Origin: CAUZSH01 sp963582935
GTDB lineage: Bacteria; Pseudomonadota; Gammaproteobacteria; Francisellales; Francisellaceae
Assembly: GCA_963582935.1 (NCBI GenBank)
Contig: CAUZSH010000020.1
Location: forward strand, 1-27,518
Direction of reading: 5' to 3'
Length of the DNA stretch: 27,518 nucleotides
Shown here: positions 21,398 through 27,518 of the stretch, piece after piece
Layout: each line of letters begins with the position of its first letter
Position numbering within the stretch: position 1 is the first letter of the stretch
The notes under the pieces: model-generated
The model's input: the letters and a program-made list of their open reading frames with translations, nothing else
What the model was told of the DNA's origin: nothing
Databases searched by the model: none
Position numbers and translations under genes: made by a program

Positions 21398-22225
21398 CTA
21401 TTTTCTCTTACGTCTTGATACAATTAGCTTATCAGAACGCTTGTTCGTACGCGTCTTATAACCCTTCGTTGGCACACCCCAAGGTGAAACTGGGTGACGA
21501 CCACCAGAAGTGCGTCCTTCACCACCACCATGTGGATGATCCACCGGATTCATTGCGACACCACGAACCGTAGGTCGTACGCCACGCCAGCGACTAGCGC
21601 CAGCCTTACCCAATGATCTTAGACTATGTTCAGAGTTCCCAACTTCGCCAATTACGGCTCGACAGTTAAGAAGAATCTTACGAACCTCTCCTGAACGCAG
21701 TCTAATAAGGGCATGTGCGTTATCTTTACCCATCAATTGAGCAGATCCTCCAGCAGTTCGCACCATCTGTGCGCCCTTACCAGGTTTCATCTCAATCGCA
21801 TGGACAACCGTACCAACTGGAATATTCTTCAGTGGAAGGCAATTACCAATCTTGATCGCTGCCTGCTCACCAGAAAGTACTTGCATACCAACTTTAAGGC
21901 CTTTTGGTAACAACATATAGCGTCTTTCACCATCAGTATATAACAATAGAGCCAAATGAGCAGTTCTATTCGGATCATATTCCAAGCGCTCTACAGTAGC
22001 AGGGATATCATCTTTTCTGCGTTTAAAGTCAACAATACGATAGTGTTGTTTATGTCCACCACCATGATGGCGCACAGTAATTCTACCGTTGTTATTTCTA
22101 CCAGCAGACTTAGACTTACTAGAAATTAAGCCCGCAAAAGGTTTTCCTTTATGAAGATCTTCATTTCTGATCTGAACGACAAATCGACGTCCCGGCGAGG
22201 TTGGTTTAGCTTTTATAATAGTCAT
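21398..22225 (-). CDS. rplB: 50S ribosomal protein L2
   Basis: Highly conserved protein needed for subunit joining and peptidyl-transferase assembly. KPTSPGRRFVVQIRN, NNNGRITVRHHGGGHKQHYR, VERLEYDPNRTAHLALL, MKPGKGAQ and the C-terminal MNPVDHPHGGGEG (with the functionally important His) followed by HPVSPWGVPTKGYKTR are all present. The frame opens with a TTG at 22231; the ATG at 22225 with GGGA about seven bases upstream is preferred, giving 275 residues (E. coli 273). Confidence 0.98.
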   Translation of the reverse strand: MTIIKAKPTSPGRRFVVQIRNEDLHKGKPFAGLISSKSKSAGRNNNGRITVRHHGGGHKQHYRIVDFKRRKDDIPATVERLEYDPNRTAHLALLLYTDGERRYMLLPKGLKVGMQVLSGEQAAIKIGNCLPLKNIPVGTVVHAIEMKPGKGAQMVRTAGGSAQLMGKDNAHALIRLRSGEVRKILLNCRAVIGEVGNSEHSLRSLGKAGASRWRGVRPTVRGVAMNPVDHPHGGGEGRTSGGRHPVSPWGVPTKGYKTRTNKRSDKLIVSRRKRK

Positions 22226-22239
22226 AATCAAGTCCCGCC

Positions 22240-22539
22240 TTATTTTTCTGCGCCAGCAAAGTTGATATCGTGGCCTTCAGCAAGTGTTACATATGCCTTT
22301 TTCCAGTCCTTCGTTCTGCCTTCAATTTTGCCAAAACGACGCTTCTTGCCCTTCACATTTACTGTGCTGACAGCGTCTATTTTAACTTCGAACAATTTTT
22401 CAACTGCTTTTTTGATCTCCAATTTAGTTGCATCCGTTGCAACTTTAAATACGACTTGGTTATCTTTATCTGCAGCATTATAAGCTTTGTCTGAGACATG
22501 AGGGCTCAGCAAAACTTTCAATATTCTTTCTTCATTCAT
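22240..22539 (-). CDS. rplW: 50S ribosomal protein L23
   Basis: Tunnel-exit protein that docks trigger factor, SRP and the Sec machinery. 99 residues (E. coli 100). MNEERILKVLLSPHVSDKAY, VATDATKLEIKKAVEKLFEVKIDAV and NVKGKKRRFGKIEGRTKDWKKAYVTL span the family fold, with a flexible tunnel loop. The ATG overlaps the rplD stop by four bases (ATGA). Confidence 0.98.
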   Translation of the reverse strand: MNEERILKVLLSPHVSDKAYNAADKDNQVVFKVATDATKLEIKKAVEKLFEVKIDAVSTVNVKGKKRRFGKIEGRTKDWKKAYVTLAEGHDINFAGAEK

Positions 22540-23159
22540 GCTAGACGCTCCTCAATTTGCTTGATTGCATCCTGAGTCATTACAACATTCTCAAAAGCAA
22601 TCAGACTTACAGGGTCGACCATTTCTGGATCGCAAACACCCACATAAGGTAAATTGCGAGAAGCCAAATACAATGATTCAGTTAGCCCTTCACTACCAGT
22701 AACGATTAATACGTCCTTCAAGTTCATTTCTTTCAATTTAGCAGCCAACACCTTTGTTTTAGGCGTTTCTAATTCAAACTTATCAACAACAACCAAACGC
22801 TCATCACGTATAAGTTGAGAAAGAATTGAACGAACCGCTGCTCGATACATTTTACGGTTTACTTTTTGCGTGTAATCTCTTGTTTTCGCTGCAAATGTCA
22901 CGCCACCTTTACGCCAGATTGGGCTACGAATCGTACCCGCTCTTGCTCGGCCTGTGCCTTTTTGCTTCCAAGGTTTAGCACCGCCACCACGCACTTCAGA
23001 GCGTGTTTTTTGTGCGCTTGTGCCTTGTCTTGCACCCGCTAAGTATGCGACGACAACTTGATGCACTAAAGCTTCATTATAATCTTTAGCAAAAACATCA
23101 TCAGAAATTTTAAGTGAGATATCATCTCCGCCAGCAAACGCTTGAACATTTAAATCCAT
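22536..23159 (-). CDS. rplD: 50S ribosomal protein L4
   Basis: Its extended loop reaches the exit tunnel opposite L22. 207 residues (E. coli 201). VHQVVVAYLAGARQGT, TRSEVRGGGAKPWKQKGTGRARAG with SPIWRKGGVTF (loop ~45-85), NRKMYRAAVRSILSQL and VFDKFE-like VVDKFELETPKTK are visible. In E. coli L4 represses the S10 operon through the leader before rpsJ, for which there is no room here. The gap to rplC is 11 bp. Confidence 0.98.
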   Translation of the reverse strand: MDLNVQAFAGGDDISLKISDDVFAKDYNEALVHQVVVAYLAGARQGTSAQKTRSEVRGGGAKPWKQKGTGRARAGTIRSPIWRKGGVTFAAKTRDYTQKVNRKMYRAAVRSILSQLIRDERLVVVDKFELETPKTKVLAAKLKEMNLKDVLIVTGSEGLTESLYLASRNLPYVGVCDPEMVDPVSLIAFENVVMTQDAIKQIEERLA

Positions 23160-23170
23160 GATCTATCTCC

Positions 23171-23824
23171 TTAAGCTTTTGCAGTGTTGACTTTAACAGA
23201 CGGTGTTATCAAAACATCACCATTCTGCGCGCCTGGGATACTTCCACGCACAAGTACAATACTTTTATCAACATCAACTCTCATTATTTCAAGAGTTTGA
23301 ATTGTACATTTGACATCACCCATGTGACCGGCCATCTTTTTATTTTTAAAGACGCGACCAGGAGTTTGGTTTTGTCCCGTAGAACCATGTGCTCTATGAG
23401 ATAGGGAGTTACCATGTGTGGCATCCTGCATTGCAAAATTATGGCGTTTCACCACACCTGCAAAGCCTTTACCTTTGGTAATTCCTGAAACATCTACGAT
23501 TTGACCTGTCTCAAACAAGCTCGCATCAAATGATTGACCCACTTCCACTTCAGCAATTTTCTTTTCATCTACTCGGAATTCCCATAACCCACGACCAGGT
23601 TCAGCTTTTGCTTTGGCAAAGTGACCAGCTTCCGCTTTATTTACACGAGAACGTTTTTTATCTCCAGTTGTCACCTGAATAGCTGTATAGCCATCGGCTT
23701 TCATAGTTTTTAGTTGGCAAACATAGTTTGGCTCAACATGTACCACAGTAACTGGAATAGATGTTCCGTCTTCAGTAAACAAACGTGTCATGCCGCATTT
23801 GCGACCTACTATTCCTAACGCCAT
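23171..23824 (-). CDS. rplC: 50S ribosomal protein L3
   Basis: Early 50S assembly protein whose loop reaches the peptidyl-transferase centre. 217 residues (E. coli 209). GIVGRKCGMTRLFTEDG at the N-terminus, GITKGKGFAGVVKRHNF, HGNSLSHRAHGSTGQNQTPGRVFKNKKMAGHMG-type residues (~140-172) and the GQNQTPG glutamine methylated by PrmB in E. coli are present. GTGAGGAA lies upstream of the ATG. The 90-bp gap to rpsJ is unusually long for this cluster. Confidence 0.98.
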   Translation of the reverse strand: MALGIVGRKCGMTRLFTEDGTSIPVTVVHVEPNYVCQLKTMKADGYTAIQVTTGDKKRSRVNKAEAGHFAKAKAEPGRGLWEFRVDEKKIAEVEVGQSFDASLFETGQIVDVSGITKGKGFAGVVKRHNFAMQDATHGNSLSHRAHGSTGQNQTPGRVFKNKKMAGHMGDVKCTIQTLEIMRVDVDKSIVLVRGSIPGAQNGDVLITPSVKVNTAKA

Positions 23825-23914
23825 TGTTTTTCCTCACTTTATTATTACACCTAATGATTACAATTGACCAAAAGGCAACGATTTAACAATATTCTTATTA
23901 AAAGGCAGGGTATT

Positions 23915-24235
23915 CTAACTTAAACTGATTTGAACGTCTACCCCAGCGGCCAAATCAAGCTTCATGAGCGCATCAACCGTTTTATCTGTTGGCTCCACGA
24001 TATCAATCAATCTTTTATGTGTTCTAATTTCATACTGATCACGCGCATCTTTATTCACGTGTGGAGAAATTAGGATTGTAAAACGCTCTTTACGTGTTGG
24101 TAAAGGAATTGGGCCCCTAACCTGAGCGCCTGTTCTTTTTGCTGTGTCAACAATTTCTTTTGTAGAGCCATCTATAAGCTTATGATCAAAAGATTTTAGT
24201 CGAATTCTTATACGTTGATTATTTAACTTAGTCAT
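23915..24235 (-). CDS. rpsJ: 30S ribosomal protein S10 (NusE)
   Basis: 30S head protein that also acts as NusE, linking NusG and NusB to transcribing polymerase. 106 residues (E. coli 103, with three extra at the N-terminus). NQRIRIRLKSFDHKLID, TAKRTGAQVRGPIPLPTRKERFTILISPHVNKDARDQYEIRTH-type residues (~33-75) and VDIVEP-like LIDIVEPTDKTVDALMKLDLAAGVDVQISL are near-identical to the family. It follows fusA by only 17 bp, so no separate S10 promoter or leader is apparent. Confidence 0.98.
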   Translation of the reverse strand: MTKLNNQRIRIRLKSFDHKLIDGSTKEIVDTAKRTGAQVRGPIPLPTRKERFTILISPHVNKDARDQYEIRTHKRLIDIVEPTDKTVDALMKLDLAAGVDVQISLS

Positions 24236-24252
24236 TGTCTTTTGACCCTCAA

Positions 24253-26349
24253 TTATGAATTACGTTTTTTTATTATTTCTTCAGCGATATTATTTGGTAC
24301 TTCTGCATACTTTTCAAACTCCATGGAGAAAGAAGCACGCCCTTGGCTTAATGAGCGAACGCTTGTCGCGTAACCAAACATCTCTGACAGAGGAACAGAT
24401 GCACGTACAATACGCCCACCATGCGCTTCTTCCATACCGGAAATGATGCCACGTCGTCGATTCAAGTCACCAATAACATCCCCCATATAATCTTCAGGCG
24501 TCACCACTTCAACTTTCATCATTGGCTCGAGAATGACAGGGTTTGCTGCTTTACAGCCTTCTTTGATCGCCATAGAACCCGCAATTTTAAATGCCATCTC
24601 ACTAGAATCTACATCATGGTAAGAACCATCGATCAAGGTCACTTTCACGTCAATCATTGGATAGCCAGCAACCACACCATTTTGCAATTGCTCTTTCATT
24701 CCTTTATCAACAGCAGGGATATATTCTTTAGGTATAACGCCGCCAACGATTTCGCTAACAAACTCATACCCCTTACCCTTCTCATTAGGCTCGATCTTAA
24801 TAACCACATGACCATACTGACCACGACCACCAGACTGACGAACAAATTTCTTATCTTGCTCTACTTCAGCGCGAATCGTCTCGCGGTAAGCTACCATTGG
24901 TTCACCGATATTTGCCTCTACGCCAAATTCACGACGCATACGATCAACAAGGATATCCAGATGCAATTCACCCATACCTGAAATAATGGTCTGGCCACTT
25001 TCTTCATCTGTAGCAACTTTAAAAGATGGGTCTTCTGCAGCAAGTTTACCCAAAGCAATTGACATTTTTTCTTGGTCAGATTTTGTTTTAGGCTCAACCG
25101 CAATAGAGATCACAGGTTCTGGAAATTCCATACGTTCAAGCGTAATTATATTGGACTGATCACACAAAGTGTCGCCAGTTGTAACCTGCTTCAAACCGAT
25201 ACATGCAGCAATATCGCCAGAACGCACTTCTTTCAACTCTTCACGAGACTTAGCGTGCATCTGAACCAATCGCCCAATACGCTCACGTTTACCCTTAACA
25301 GGGTTATAAACAGAGTCACCAGACTTCAATACGCCTGAGTACACACGAATAAAAGTTAGATTCCCCACAAACGGGTCAGTTGCTAGTTTAAAAGCAAGCG
25401 CGGAAAATGATTCCTCATCTGAAGCTTCGCGAAAAGACTCAGCGCCATCCTCAAGCTCACCATTCATTGCTTTGACTTCATCTGGGGCAGGCAAATAACG
25501 CACAACACCATCCAACACAGCTTGAACACCTTTGTTCTTAAAAGCTGAGCCGCAAAAAGCAAGTACGATTTCATTATTAATCACACGCTGACGCAAACCT
25601 GCATGAATTTCATCCTCAGACAATTCGTCGCCTTCAAGATATTTTTCCATGAGATCTTCATTTGCTTCAGCAGCGGCTTCTATCATGAACTCACGCATTT
25701 CTTCCGCTTGCTCCAACAATTCAGCTGGAATATCTACAAGATCATAAGTCAACCCTTGGTCTTTCTCATTCCACATAATTGCTTTCATGCGAATAAGATC
25801 GACTACACCTTTGAATTCTTCTTCGGCGCCAATATTTAACTGGACTGGCACTACGTTTGCTTTCAATCGATCTTTAATTTGCTCCGTAACGCGAACAAAA
25901 TCAGCTCCCGCACGATCCATTTTATTAACAAAGACAATACGAGGAACATTATATTTATTTGCCTGACGCCAAACCGTTTCAGATTGAGGCTCCACACCAG
26001 AGGATCCACAAAACACAACAACCGCACCATCAAGCACACGTAAAGAACGCTCAACTTCAATGGTGAAATCCACATGCCCTGGGGTGTCAATAATATTTAT
26101 GCGATGGTCATCAAACTGCTTATCCATGCCTTTCCAAAAAACCGTTGTTGCGGCAGAGGTGATGGTAATCCCACGCTCCTGCTCTTGCTCCATCCAGTCC
26201 ATTGTTGCTGCACCATCATGCACCTCACCAATTTTGTGAGAAACACCTGTATAAAACAAAACACGCTCAGTCGTTGTGGTCTTGCCTGCATCTACATGCG
26301 CAACAATACCAATATTCCTATATTTCTTAATCGGGGTAATACGAGCCAC
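24253..26349 (-). CDS. fusA: Elongation factor G
   Basis: GTPase that drives translocation and, with RRF, ribosome recycling. G motifs: AHVDAGKT (17-24), RGITITSAA (switch I), DTPGH, NKMD and GSAFK. Domains II-V follow, with LHLDILVDRM, GGRGQYGHVVIK, HDVDSSEMAFK (domain IV loop) and SEMFGYATSVRSLSQGRA. The frame is open upstream to 26427, but the GTG at 26349 gives the family N-terminus (ARITPIKKYRN) and 698 residues (E. coli 704). AAGGAG lies eight bases before it and the gap to rpsG is 19 bp. No tuf gene follows. Confidence 0.98.
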   Translation of the reverse strand: MARITPIKKYRNIGIVAHVDAGKTTTTERVLFYTGVSHKIGEVHDGAATMDWMEQEQERGITITSAATTVFWKGMDKQFDDHRINIIDTPGHVDFTIEVERSLRVLDGAVVVFCGSSGVEPQSETVWRQANKYNVPRIVFVNKMDRAGADFVRVTEQIKDRLKANVVPVQLNIGAEEEFKGVVDLIRMKAIMWNEKDQGLTYDLVDIPAELLEQAEEMREFMIEAAAEANEDLMEKYLEGDELSEDEIHAGLRQRVINNEIVLAFCGSAFKNKGVQAVLDGVVRYLPAPDEVKAMNGELEDGAESFREASDEESFSALAFKLATDPFVGNLTFIRVYSGVLKSGDSVYNPVKGKRERIGRLVQMHAKSREELKEVRSGDIAACIGLKQVTTGDTLCDQSNIITLERMEFPEPVISIAVEPKTKSDQEKMSIALGKLAAEDPSFKVATDEESGQTIISGMGELHLDILVDRMRREFGVEANIGEPMVAYRETIRAEVEQDKKFVRQSGGRGQYGHVVIKIEPNEKGKGYEFVSEIVGGVIPKEYIPAVDKGMKEQLQNGVVAGYPMIDVKVTLIDGSYHDVDSSEMAFKIAGSMAIKEGCKAANPVILEPMMKVEVVTPEDYMGDVIGDLNRRRGIISGMEEAHGGRIVRASVPLSEMFGYATSVRSLSQGRASFSMEFEKYAEVPNNIAEEIIKKRNS

Positions 26350-26368
26350 TTTACGTTCTCCTTGAATC

Positions 26369-26842
26369 TTACCAACGGAAATGAGCAAAAGCTTTATTTG
26401 CTTCAGCCATTTTATGAGTGTCTTCACGCTTCTTCACTGCTGAGCCACGCCCCTCTAGTGAATCCATAATTTCAGCACCTAAACGCAAGTCCATTGACTT
26501 TTCTTTACGCTTACGTGAAGCATCTATCAACCATCTCATGCCAAGTGAAATTTGACGCTCAGGTCTTACCTCAACTGGAACCTGGTAAGTTGCGCCACCA
26601 ACACGGCGAGACTTAACCTCGACCAATGGTGCAATATTTTCAAGTGACTTTTCAAAAGACTCTATAACATTAATCGCTGCATCTTTGTTTGTCATATAGT
26701 CAAACGCGCCATAAACAATTTTCTCAGCTACAGATTTCTTTCCATCTTTCATAATTTGATTTACAAACTTTGCAATCATTTCATTTTTATACTTTGGATC
26801 CGCTAATACTTTACGCTTGGGGACTTCTCTTCTTCTTGGCAT
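26369..26842 (-). CDS. rpsG: 30S ribosomal protein S7
   Basis: Nucleates the 30S head and contacts E-site tRNA. 157 residues. MPRRREVPKRKVLADPKYKNE, VAEKIVYGAFDYM, SRRVGGATYQVPVEVRPERQ and RWLIDASRKR with KREDTHKMAEANKAFAHFRW are conserved. AAGGT precedes the ATG. In E. coli S7 represses via the rpsL-rpsG gap; here that gap is only 28 bp, so the same control is uncertain. Confidence 0.98.
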   Translation of the reverse strand: MPRRREVPKRKVLADPKYKNEMIAKFVNQIMKDGKKSVAEKIVYGAFDYMTNKDAAINVIESFEKSLENIAPLVEVKSRRVGGATYQVPVEVRPERQISLGMRWLIDASRKRKEKSMDLRLGAEIMDSLEGRGSAVKKREDTHKMAEANKAFAHFRW

Positions 26843-26870
26843 ATCATTTACCTTCTAATAAAATTGAATA

Positions 26871-27245
26871 TTAAGATTTTGGTTTTTTAGTACCGTACTT
26901 TGAACGACCTTGCTTACGATCAGCAACGCCTGAAGTATCGAGTGCACCACGAACTGTATGATAACGAACACCAGGCAAATCCTTGACACGACCGCCACGG
27001 ATTAAAATAACACTATGTTCTTGAAGATTATGACCTTCACCACCAATATAAGAAGAAACTTCGAAACCACTTGTAAGTCTTACGCGAGCTACTTTTCTTA
27101 GGGCCGAGTTTGGTTTCTTAGGTGTGGTTGTATAGACACGAGTACATACGCCTCGTCTTTGCGGGCATGCTTTCAAAGCAGGGACATTAGACTTCACCGC
27201 TTTCTTTTTGCGTGGATTGCGAACCAGCTGGTTAATTGTTGGCAT
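26871..27245 (-). CDS. rpsL: 30S ribosomal protein S12
   Basis: Decoding-centre protein that monitors codon-anticodon geometry. 124 residues, as in E. coli. MPTINQLVRNPRKKK, TTPKKPNSALRKVARVRL and GGRVKDLPGVRYHTVRGALD are present. Both lysines where streptomycin-resistance changes occur (in TPKKPNSA and GRVKDLPG) are wild type, and the Asp methylthiolated by RimO in E. coli is kept. GGAG lies seven bases before the ATG. First gene of the whole supercluster, with a good promoter at 27319-27348. Confidence 0.98.
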   Translation of the reverse strand: MPTINQLVRNPRKKKAVKSNVPALKACPQRRGVCTRVYTTTPKKPNSALRKVARVRLTSGFEVSSYIGGEGHNLQEHSVILIRGGRVKDLPGVRYHTVRGALDTSGVADRKQGRSKYGTKKPKS

Positions 27246-27318
27246 TGAGTAACTCCATATTGTTTAAACATCAAATCAAAAACTGATCTATTTACGTCTA
27301 TATATAACGTGACGCTGG

Positions 27319-27348
27319 ATTATACACAAAAACTGGTATCGACATCAA
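27319..27348 (-). promoter_or_regulatory. Probable sigma-70 promoter of the str/ribosomal supercluster
   Basis: TTGATG (27343-27348), an 18-base spacer and a perfect TATAAT (27319-27324) on the minus strand. The predicted start is about 65 bases upstream of the rpsL ATG. It lies downstream of the rRNA-operon terminator, so the ribosomal-protein genes have their own start. A second possible -35 (TTGACC near 27390) has no convincing partner. Confidence 0.7.
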
Positions 27349-27422
27349 GCAATAAATCGCAAAATACCTCATAACTTTTATTTAAGGTAGGTCAAAAAAT
27401 ATTAGATTTTACCCTATAACGC

Positions 27423-27457
27423 AAAAGACCCCAGTCCTTATGGAACTGGGGTCTTTT
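27423..27457 (-). terminator. rRNA-operon terminator
   Basis: A 13-bp perfect stem (27423-27435 with 27445-27457, AAAAGACCCCAGT and its complement), extended inward by CC/GG around a short loop. On the minus strand the 3' arm ends GGTCTTTT. It begins 8 bases past the 5S rRNA 3' end, the expected place for the end of an rrn operon. Confidence 0.9.
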
Positions 27458-27464
27458 AAATTAA

Positions 27465-27518
27465 ATGCCTGGCGATGCCCTACTTTCACATGGGGAGACC
27501 CCATACTATCATCGGCGC
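27465..27518 (-). rRNA. rrf: 5S ribosomal RNA, 3' part (5' part outside window)
   Basis: The minus strand from the window edge reads like the last half of bacterial 5S rRNA: GCGCCGATGATAGTATGGGG, a TCTCCCCATG hairpin, then AGTAGGGCATCGCCAGGCAT. This closely parallels the E. coli 3' end, including the closing CGCCAGGC helix strand. About 54 of ~120 bases are visible. 23S and 16S genes are expected further upstream, outside the window. Confidence 0.95.

Noticed and set aside
23830..23870. Possible promoter TTGGTC-N18-TAATAA before rplC
   Set aside because: Both hexamers are poor and the region is AT-rich, so a chance match is likely; not listed as a feature.
24421..24981. A 186-codon plus-strand open frame opposite fusA
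   Set aside because: Lies wholly antisense to the conserved EF-G C-terminal half, rich in His/Thr/Asn as expected of a shadow frame, with no start signal.
26350..26427. N-terminal extension of EF-G
   Set aside because: The extra residues overlap the end of rpsG and are unlike EF-G; a GTG at 26349 with AAGGAG matches the family start.

Overview
The window reads as chromosomal DNA from a low-GC gammaproteobacterium. Most of it is the ribosomal-protein supercluster, on the minus strand from rpsL at the right edge to rplQ at about 10.6 kb. Three features point to a relative of Francisella (Francisellaceae/Fastidiosibacteraceae or nearby). No tuf gene lies between fusA and rpsJ. rpoB/rpoC are not next to rpsL. 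The RpoA in the ribosomal operon has lost a conserved N-terminal block, much as I recall for Francisella alpha-1, in a lineage with two different alpha subunits. htpG close downstream of rplQ also fits what I recall of Francisella. Placement is inferred from memory of gene order and protein sequence, not from a search.

Layout from left to right. 2-1060 (+): 3' part of a PstS-type phosphate-binding lipoprotein, with no pstCAB behind it. 1104-5819 (-): valS-nadA-nadC operon (valyl-tRNA synthetase and two NAD biosynthesis enzymes), read from a promoter near 5.88 kb. 6023-7570 (+): SulP/SLC26 anion transporter, divergent from valS. 7626-9554 (-): htpG (Hsp90), with a sigma-32-type heat-shock promoter and its own terminator. 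9638-10534 (-): exported protein that appears to join a VirB9/CagX-like beta domain to an eight-stranded outer-membrane barrel. 10611-27245 (-): rplQ, rpoA, rpsD, rpsK, rpsM, rpmJ, secY, rplO, rpmD, rpsE, rplR, rplF, rpsH, rpsN, rplE, rplX, rplN, rpsQ, rpmC, rplP, rpsC, rplV, rpsS, rplB, rplW, rplD, rplC, rpsJ, fusA, rpsG and rpsL. 27423-27518: rRNA-operon terminator and the 3' part of a 5S rRNA gene, also minus strand.

The str, S10, spc and alpha operons are joined end to end with mostly 0-35 bp gaps. The larger gaps carry likely control sites: a promoter before rpsL, an extended -10 promoter between rpsQ and rplN, a 90-bp gap before rplC, and two tandem hairpins before rpsM. The cluster supplies ribosomal proteins, the translocase factor EF-G, the SecY channel and RNA polymerase alpha. 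An rRNA operon lies directly upstream in the same direction.

The most unusual items are the VirB9-like/barrel protein with its promoter nested in the alpha-operon terminator, the divergent RpoA, and the fusA-rpsJ junction, which has no tuf and no room for an S10 leader. There are no insertion sequences, CRISPR arrays or tRNAs, and no gene-free stretch over 300 bases; the longest is about 220 bases, upstream of rpsL.
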